Assembly (NCBI GenBank): GCA_002899795.1
Contig: PPDG01000227.1
Span: 1-9,455, forward strand
Origin: Desulfobacteraceae bacterium
GTDB taxonomy: Bacteria; Desulfobacterota; Syntrophobacteria; BM002
Direction of reading: 5' to 3'
DNA length: 9,455 nucleotides
Position numbers and translations under genes: made by a program. Shown piece by piece: positions 4,662 through 9,455 of this stretch. The notes under the pieces were generated by a model. It saw nothing but the letters and a program-made list of their open reading frames with translations. It searched no databases and was not told the origin of the DNA. Positions within the stretch are counted from its first letter, which is position 1, and every line of letters begins with the position of its first letter.

Positions 4662-6659
4662 ATGGCACTTTTTCGAAAATCCGAAGAGAAACAGCAGGGT
4701 GAGGAAATTGAGCTGCTGCGGCAGGAGGTCCTCAAGGCGCAGATGGGATCTTCGGCAGAAGACTACGCTCTGAAGGAGCTGGAAAAGCTGGAAAAGACCC
4801 CTGTAGAAGCGGCTGAATACGCCATCGGCGTCAACCACCTGGATTATCTGGTGACGCTCCCCTGGAGTGTGCATACCGAAGATAACCTTGATCTCGTGCA
4901 CGCTGAGCGAATCCTAAGTCAGGAACACGCCGGCCTCCACCAGTTGAAAGAACGGATTTTGGAATATCTTGCGGTCCGGACTCTTAAGGTCAAACGGACT
5001 TATCGGCTTCTGGTGGTGGACGATGAGGAAATTGCCCGTTCCAATCTGGAACACATTCTCAAAAAAGAAGGCTACGATGTTTCCTTGGCAGAGGACGGTG
5101 CCGAAGCCCTAAAGCATATGGAGTCCACCCCGTTCGATCTCATTCTCACCGACCTGCTGATGATCAATGTTGGCGGCATGGAACTGCTTGAAAAGGCAAA
5201 GGATAGATTTCCAAACACCGAAGTAATCATTTTCACCGGCCACGCTACCCTGCCGTCAGCAGTTGAGGCAATGAAAAAGGGCGCCTACCATTATTTGGCC
5301 AAACCCTTTAATATTGATGAAATTCGTGCCAAGGTCGACGAGGCACTGGCCAGGAAGCAGTGGGAGCAAAGGCCCAAAGGGCCAGTGCTCTGTTTTGTTG
5401 GTCCACCGGGCACAGGGAAAACCTCATTAGGACAGGCAATAGCTGCTGCCCTCGACAAGAGATTCACCCGCTTATCGCTCGGAGGCATGAAAGATGAAGC
5501 TGAAATCAGGGGGCATCGGCGGAGCTATGCCGGCGCTATGCCCGGTCGAATCATCGATGCCATTCGGCGCGTCGGCTCCAAAAACCCAGTTTTCATGCTC
5601 GACGAAATCGACAAAATAGGCCAGGATTTCCGCGGCGACCCGGCCTCGGCCCTGCTAGAGGTTTTGGATCCTGAGCAAAACGAGCAGTTCTTGGATTACT
5701 ATCTGGATGTACCCTTTGATCTCTCCAGCGTTATGTTCATAGCCACCGCCAACCTAGTAGACCCCATACCCCGACCGCTGTTGGACCGGATGGAGGTGCT
5801 CGCCCTTCCAGGCTATACCGATGAAGAGAAAATACGGATTGCCCAGGAGTTTCTGATCCCCAGGCAAACAGAAGCGGCAGGTCTTTCAGGCTCTCCACCA
5901 AAATTCACCGGAGAAGCGCTGCTGATGATCATCCGCTATCACACGCGGGAGGCCGGACTCAGGAACCTGGAGCGGGAAATCGGCTCCATCTGCCGCAAGA
6001 TCGCCCGGGAGATTTTGCAACAGGGAAGAAAACCCAAGCCTGTTGTTATCACTCCCGAGGCAGTAGAAAATTATCTCGGGCCGCGGAAGTTCCACCACGA
6101 AGTCACCGAGGCCAAAGACCGGGTGGGCGTAGCCACAGGGTTGGTCTTGACTGAGACCGGCGGGGACATCATCTTCGTCGAGGCAACCAGGATGAGGGGG
6201 ACGAAAGGGTTGATCCTGACCGGGTCCTTGGGGGAGGTTATGCAGGAGTCGGCCCAGGCCACTCTGAGCTATATCCGCAGTAATGCGAAGCTTTTCCATA
6301 TCAGTGAAGATTTCTTCACTGATCACGATATTCACATTCATGTGCCTGCCGGCGCCATTTCCAAGGATGGGCCCTCGGCTGGGCTGACCATTGTTTTCGC
6401 CCTGATCTCGCTGCTCACGGGGAGGCCGGCCAAAAGGGATGTGGCCACGACCGGCGAACTCACCCTCAGCGGTAGAGTCCTGCCGGTGGGTGGAGTCAGG
6501 GGAAAGATACTGGCAGCGCGTCGGGCAGGAGTGAAGACCGCGATCTTTCCTGAAAAAAACCGGGTGGATCTGGAAGACTTGGATGATGAGATTCGAGGAG
6601 ACTTGGAGGTGATATTCTGCCGCAGTGTTGAGGAGGTGATAGATCTGGTTTTAGGCTAA
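4662..6659 (+). CDS. Lon-type ATP-dependent protease with an inserted response-regulator receiver domain
   Basis: This is a 665-residue cytoplasmic AAA+ serine protease of the LonA type with an unusual layout. Residues 1-106 are a charged coiled-coil start and the helical segment that precedes the ATPase in Lon (DYLVTLPW at 61-68, DNLDL, ERILEYLAVR at 97-106). Residues 115-229 are a full CheY-like receiver: acidic pair D120/D121, phospho-acceptor D164, T192 and K214. Lon sequence resumes at KGPVLCFVGPPGTGKTS (239-255, Walker A), Walker B FMLDEIDK (311-318), sensor-1 ATAN, PLLDRMEV, and sensor-2 GLRNLEREI. The protease domain follows with S572 (KDGPSAGLT) and K615 (GGVRGK), 43 residues apart as in Escherichia coli Lon. 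The N-terminal LON substrate-binding domain is absent, so the protein is about 120 residues shorter than E. coli Lon despite the insertion. A terminator follows. The gene is convergent with a kinase-regulator operon whose receiver is closely similar. Domain calls are firm; phospho-control of proteolysis is inferred. Confidence 0.93.
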   Translation: MALFRKSEEKQQGEEIELLRQEVLKAQMGSSAEDYALKELEKLEKTPVEAAEYAIGVNHLDYLVTLPWSVHTEDNLDLVHAERILSQEHAGLHQLKERILEYLAVRTLKVKRTYRLLVVDDEEIARSNLEHILKKEGYDVSLAEDGAEALKHMESTPFDLILTDLLMINVGGMELLEKAKDRFPNTEVIIFTGHATLPSAVEAMKKGAYHYLAKPFNIDEIRAKVDEALARKQWEQRPKGPVLCFVGPPGTGKTSLGQAIAAALDKRFTRLSLGGMKDEAEIRGHRRSYAGAMPGRIIDAIRRVGSKNPVFMLDEIDKIGQDFRGDPASALLEVLDPEQNEQFLDYYLDVPFDLSSVMFIATANLVDPIPRPLLDRMEVLALPGYTDEEKIRIAQEFLIPRQTEAAGLSGSPPKFTGEALLMIIRYHTREAGLRNLEREIGSICRKIAREILQQGRKPKPVVITPEAVENYLGPRKFHHEVTEAKDRVGVATGLVLTETGGDIIFVEATRMRGTKGLILTGSLGEVMQESAQATLSYIRSNAKLFHISEDFFTDHDIHIHVPAGAISKDGPSAGLTIVFALISLLTGRPAKRDVATTGELTLSGRVLPVGGVRGKILAARRAGVKTAIFPEKNRVDLEDLDDEIRGDLEVIFCRSVEEVIDLVLG

Positions 6660-6666
6660 CTCAATT

Positions 6667-6706
6667 GCTCAGGAATTCCATTTTCCGAGCTTTCTTTTTC
6701 CTTTTC
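6667..6706 (+). terminator. Rho-independent terminator of the receiver-Lon gene
   Basis: Seven bases after the TAA stop, GCTC-A-GGAA pairs with TTCC-GAGC: eight base pairs, one bulged A and a seven-base loop. A T-rich tract (TTTCTTTTTCCTTTTC) follows at once. This is the form of an intrinsic terminator on the plus strand. Confidence 0.75.
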
Positions 6707-6715
6707 ATCCATCTA

Positions 6716-6757
6716 CTTCCTTGTGGTCAAGAGGAAACTCTCCCTTTCACAAGGAGG
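6716..6757 (-). other. Nested hairpin just after the response-regulator gene
   Basis: CTTCCTTGTG (6716-6725) and CACAAGGAGG (6748-6757) form a ten-pair stem with one G-T pair. Inside the loop, AGAG-GAAA-CTCT (6730-6741) makes a four-pair hairpin, with GAAA as its loop on the plus strand. It starts one base after the regulator's TAG. In the minus-strand RNA the following bases are purine-rich, with no U-run, so it is more likely a 3'-end protecting structure than a self-sufficient terminator. Confidence 0.4.
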
Positions 6758-6758
6758 C

Positions 6759-8123
6759 CTACTCAACACTCTCGTCCAATCCCCAGCGCTTGAGCTTGCG
6801 CCACAGAGAAACCCGATCGATACCCAGCAATTCAGCGGCCGCGCTCTTGTTGCCGTTGACATGTTTTAGGACCCAGAGGATATATTTTCGTTCATTTTCC
6901 TCCAGAGTGGGAAGACTACGACCGGGGTGGCGGTAGACTTTGAAGGAAAACTCTTCGAGTTCCCGCGGCAGGTGCTGGGGGAGAATCGTTTCTTGGTTGC
7001 ACAGGGCCACCGCTCTTTCGACGAGATTTTCCAGTTCCCGAATGTTGCCCGGATATTCGTAGTTCAGCAGGATATCCATGGCCTTGTCAGAGATTCCTTC
7101 TATCACTTTATCTTGCGCTTCGGCGTACCGTTTGAGGAAGTGATGCGCCAGGAGCGGAACGTCATCCCTGCGTTCTGAAAGAGGTGGAAGGTGTAAACTT
7201 ACGACGTTGAGGCGGTAGAAGAGATCCTTGCGGAACCTGCCCGTCTCAACCTCTTTGGTCAAGTCTTTGTTGGTGGCGGCGACGATACGTATGTCAACCT
7301 TGACGGGCTGAGTGCCGCCAACGCGAAGCAGCGATCTCTCCTCGATAACCCGGAGGAGTTTGACTTGCATGGATGGCGGCATGTCACCGATCTCATCGAG
7401 AAATACGGTGCCGCGGTTGGCCGTCTCGAGGAGGCCTATTTTGGTGGAACTGGCACCGGTGAAGGCATCTTTCTCGTGGCCGAAGAGTTCATTGGCGAGC
7501 AACTCCTCTGTAAAAGCCCCACAGTTGAAGGCGAGGAACCGTTCTTTGGTGCGGTTGCTCTGGTGGTGAATTGCCCGGGCGACCAATTCCTTGCCGGTTC
7601 CTGTCTCTCCGAAGATGAGGACACTACAGTCGGCGGGAGCAATCTGGGCCATCATTTCGGTGAGTTCCTGCATCTTCCGGCTCTTACCGATGACAAACGG
7701 CGCACCTATCCGCGCTTTGTAATCTCGCTTGAGGTTGCGAAGTTCATCCTTGAGCGATTTTTTTTCCAGCGCTCTCTTCAGGATCAGTCTTGCTTCTTCG
7801 ATTTTGTAAGGCTTGGAAATGTAGTGATAAGCCCCTTTCTGCATTGCTTCGATGGCGGTTTCGATGGTGGCGTAGGCGGTAATCATAATCACTTCAGTGT
7901 CTGGATATTGCTCCTTGGTTCTGGCCAACACCTCCATGCCGTCCACCTGCTTCATTTTCAAATCGGTGAGGACCAGGTCAAAATCTGTGGTTGCCAGTTT
8001 TTTCAGCGCTTGGATACCGCTGTCCACCGAAACCACATCATACCCCTCCTTCATCAGGATGTGTTTCAGATTCTCCCTGGCAATCTGTTCGTCATCAACG
8101 ACGAGAATTTTAGCCTTTTTCAT
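6759..8123 (-). CDS. NtrC-family sigma-54 response regulator (REC, AAA+, Fis-type HTH)
   Basis: This is a 454-residue transcription activator. The receiver (about 4-119) has D10/D11, phospho-acceptor D54, T82 and K104. The AAA+ sigma-54 interaction domain (about 142-375) has Walker A GETGTGKE (172-179), Walker B FLDEIGD (241-247) and the RFRKDLFYRLNV and YPGNIRELENLV signatures. The sigma-54-contact loop reads DAFTGA (219-224) instead of GAFTGA. A Fis-type helix-turn-helix closes the protein (about 406-450, GNKSAAAELLGIDRVSLWRKLKRWG). The protein would activate sigma-54 promoters when phosphorylated; its targets are not known. The ATG overlaps the end of the histidine kinase gene by 14 bp, so the two are translationally coupled, and GGAG lies ten bases upstream. 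Its receiver is the closest visible relative of the receiver inserted in the neighbouring Lon protein. Confidence 0.95.
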   Translation of the reverse strand: MKKAKILVVDDEQIARENLKHILMKEGYDVVSVDSGIQALKKLATTDFDLVLTDLKMKQVDGMEVLARTKEQYPDTEVIMITAYATIETAIEAMQKGAYHYISKPYKIEEARLILKRALEKKSLKDELRNLKRDYKARIGAPFVIGKSRKMQELTEMMAQIAPADCSVLIFGETGTGKELVARAIHHQSNRTKERFLAFNCGAFTEELLANELFGHEKDAFTGASSTKIGLLETANRGTVFLDEIGDMPPSMQVKLLRVIEERSLLRVGGTQPVKVDIRIVAATNKDLTKEVETGRFRKDLFYRLNVVSLHLPPLSERRDDVPLLAHHFLKRYAEAQDKVIEGISDKAMDILLNYEYPGNIRELENLVERAVALCNQETILPQHLPRELEEFSFKVYRHPGRSLPTLEENERKYILWVLKHVNGNKSAAAELLGIDRVSLWRKLKRWGLDESVE

Positions 8124-9455
8124 GAAGCTGATTCTCCGGAGTTGGTTGGCCTGTGAGTGGTAGTCTGATGGTGAAGACGGTGCCCTCTGCCGGCGAACTC
8201 TCTACGATTAAAGCGCCTCCATGCCGTTCGACTATGCCGTGGGCCACAGAAAGACCAAGCCCGGTTCCATATCCCACTTCTTTGGTGGTGAAAAAGGGAT
8301 CGAAGATGTAAGGCAGATCGGATGGAAGTATTCCACCGCCGCTATCCTGAATGTTGATCTCAACATTGTGGAGCCCTTTCCTCGCAGTAACATTGATTTG
8401 CCCCTTGCCATCTGGCATGGCCTGGGCAGCGTTCAGGAAAAGATTGATAAGTACTTCCTGAAGTTTCTGCTTATCCACGTAGATGTCCAGATCTTCCGGA
8501 ATTTCGCTGGCAATCTCCACCCCCGCGGGGAGCTGACTGGATACCAGCCGGGTGGTGCGGATAACCAGGTTTTCCAGGTTGACCCAGGAGAGTTGAAAAT
8601 CGCGCTCGCGAGAGAATTCCAGCAAGCCCATGACTATATCCCGGGCCCTGTCCACTTCCTGATCAATATTACTCAAAAGTCTTTCTACATGGTGGTCACT
8701 ATCATGGATTTCCTCCATGAGGATCTGGCAAGAAGTTGAGATGTTGTTGAGTGGGTTGTTGAGCTGGTGAGCGATTCCCGAGGTGAGAATCCCGAGAGAT
8801 GATAATTTTTGCGCCTGCACCAGCTGGTCCTGGCGCTTTTCGAGCTCCCTGACCATCTTGTTAAAGGCTTCTACAACCGACTGGGTCTCGTCTCTGGTGG
8901 CAAGTACCGGCAGAGGGGTGAAATCTCCCCGGGCAATGCGCTGGGTGGTCTTCTCAATGATACTGAGCGGTCCTACAATCTTGCGGGTGACTATGACGGT
9001 GAGAAACAACCCCAACAAGAGAAGGACCAGCAATATATAACCAAGATTGGTTATAAGGGACTGCAAAATTTGTTTAATGTGGGAGTACTCGAAATCCGCC
9101 AAGCTAAGGGAGAGATCGACAAGATCCTTTCCAGTTTTTCTCAGTTCCAGCTCGATTTCATCCCTTTGCCGCCGACTGGAATTCTGGCTTTCTGCTACTG
9201 CCACCAGCTCCTTCAATAGCTCACCATAGCTCTCCATTTTTTGCTGGAGTTTTTCCAACTGCACGGCACCTTGCAGTCCCTTGACATCAATCTCGACTTT
9301 AGCAGAAGTCTTCTTGCCTAGGTTCAGATAAGCAAAGGCTGCTTGCTGATCCTCACTGAGTCCATAAAGCAAGAAATTCTTCTCATATCGCCTTACTTCA
9401 AGAAGGCTGTCGTGGAGGCTGTAGGCACTTATTACAAATCGGAGTTTGAGATCTA
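8110..9455 (-). CDS. Membrane sensor histidine kinase, N-terminus beyond the window
   Basis: The frame is open to the right edge, so the start and first transmembrane helix lie outside; 447 residues are visible. In visible numbering, residues 1-130 are a helical, mostly charged extracytoplasmic sensor region (LHDSLLEVRRYEKNFLLYG), like four-helix-bundle sensors. A transmembrane helix follows at about 134-155 (GYILLVLLLLGLFLTVIV), then a HAMP linker (about 156-209). The dimerisation/phospho-acceptor domain has H229 in GIAHQLNNPLNNIS. The ATPase has an N box (NLFLNAAQAM, near 337-346), G1 DSGGG (370-374), an F box DPFFTTKE and G2 GYGTGLGLS (394-402). The residue after the phospho-acceptor His is Gln rather than the usual Glu or Asp. 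The gene overlaps the response regulator gene by 14 bp, so this is a cognate pair. The kinase may also serve the receiver in the convergent Lon gene. The sensed signal is unknown. Confidence 0.93.
   Translation of the reverse strand, partial: DLKLRFVISAYSLHDSLLEVRRYEKNFLLYGLSEDQQAAFAYLNLGKKTSAKVEIDVKGLQGAVQLEKLQQKMESYGELLKELVAVAESQNSSRRQRDEIELELRKTGKDLVDLSLSLADFEYSHIKQILQSLITNLGYILLVLLLLGLFLTVIVTRKIVGPLSIIEKTTQRIARGDFTPLPVLATRDETQSVVEAFNKMVRELEKRQDQLVQAQKLSSLGILTSGIAHQLNNPLNNISTSCQILMEEIHDSDHHVERLLSNIDQEVDRARDIVMGLLEFSRERDFQLSWVNLENLVIRTTRLVSSQLPAGVEIASEIPEDLDIYVDKQKLQEVLINLFLNAAQAMPDGKGQINVTARKGLHNVEINIQDSGGGILPSDLPYIFDPFFTTKEVGYGTGLGLSVAHGIVERHGGALIVESSPAEGTVFTIRLPLTGQPTPENQLHEKG

Noticed and set aside
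7365..8156. 263-codon open frame on the plus strand opposite the response regulator
   Set aside because: It lies wholly antisense to a clear NtrC-family gene, has no recognisable domain, and is explained by the codon bias of the real gene.

Overview
The window (about 9.5 kb, base composition a little above 50% G+C by eye) looks like chromosomal DNA of a deltaproteobacterium / Desulfobacterota-type organism. This is inferred from protein style: a tandem Usp protein, an SLC13-type permease with two RCK_C domains, a TauE/SafE-type anion exporter, and an NtrC-type regulator with a 'GIAHQLNNPL' kinase. No marker gene fixes the taxonomy. I see no tRNA, rRNA, CRISPR array, transposase or phage gene.

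Left half (1-4316), all on the minus strand, read right to left: an SLC13/DASS-family permease (2502-4316), a two-domain universal stress protein (1495-2325), a TauE/SafE (TSUP) permease (274-1227), and the first 85 codons of a small membrane protein of unknown function (1-255, cut by the window edge). The last two are only 18 bp apart and probably form an operon, with a good sigma-70 promoter (1323-1350) and a 13-bp LysR-type T-N11-A palindrome centred near -62. Together these genes suggest an anion/sulfur-compound transport and stress locus.

Right half (4527-9455): a plus-strand gene (4662-6659) encodes a remodelled Lon protease. It is convergent with a minus-strand two-component operon made of a membrane histidine kinase (8110-9455, N-terminus off the window) and an NtrC-family sigma-54 response regulator (6759-8123, overlapping the kinase gene by 14 bp).

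The most striking feature is the Lon gene. It lacks the N-terminal LON substrate-binding domain. A complete CheY-like receiver domain, with all phosphorylation residues present, is inserted between the last pre-AAA helix and the Walker A region of the ATPase. The AAA+ module and the Ser-Lys protease site are intact. By hand count this receiver is about 56% identical, without gaps, to the receiver of the neighbouring response regulator, and 12 of 16 residues match in helix alpha-1, where kinase specificity is set. The simplest model is a branched phosphorelay: one membrane kinase phosphorylates both a sigma-54 activator (transcription) and a receiver-Lon (proteolysis). The domains and motifs are read directly from the sequence; the shared kinase and the regulatory effect on proteolysis are inference.
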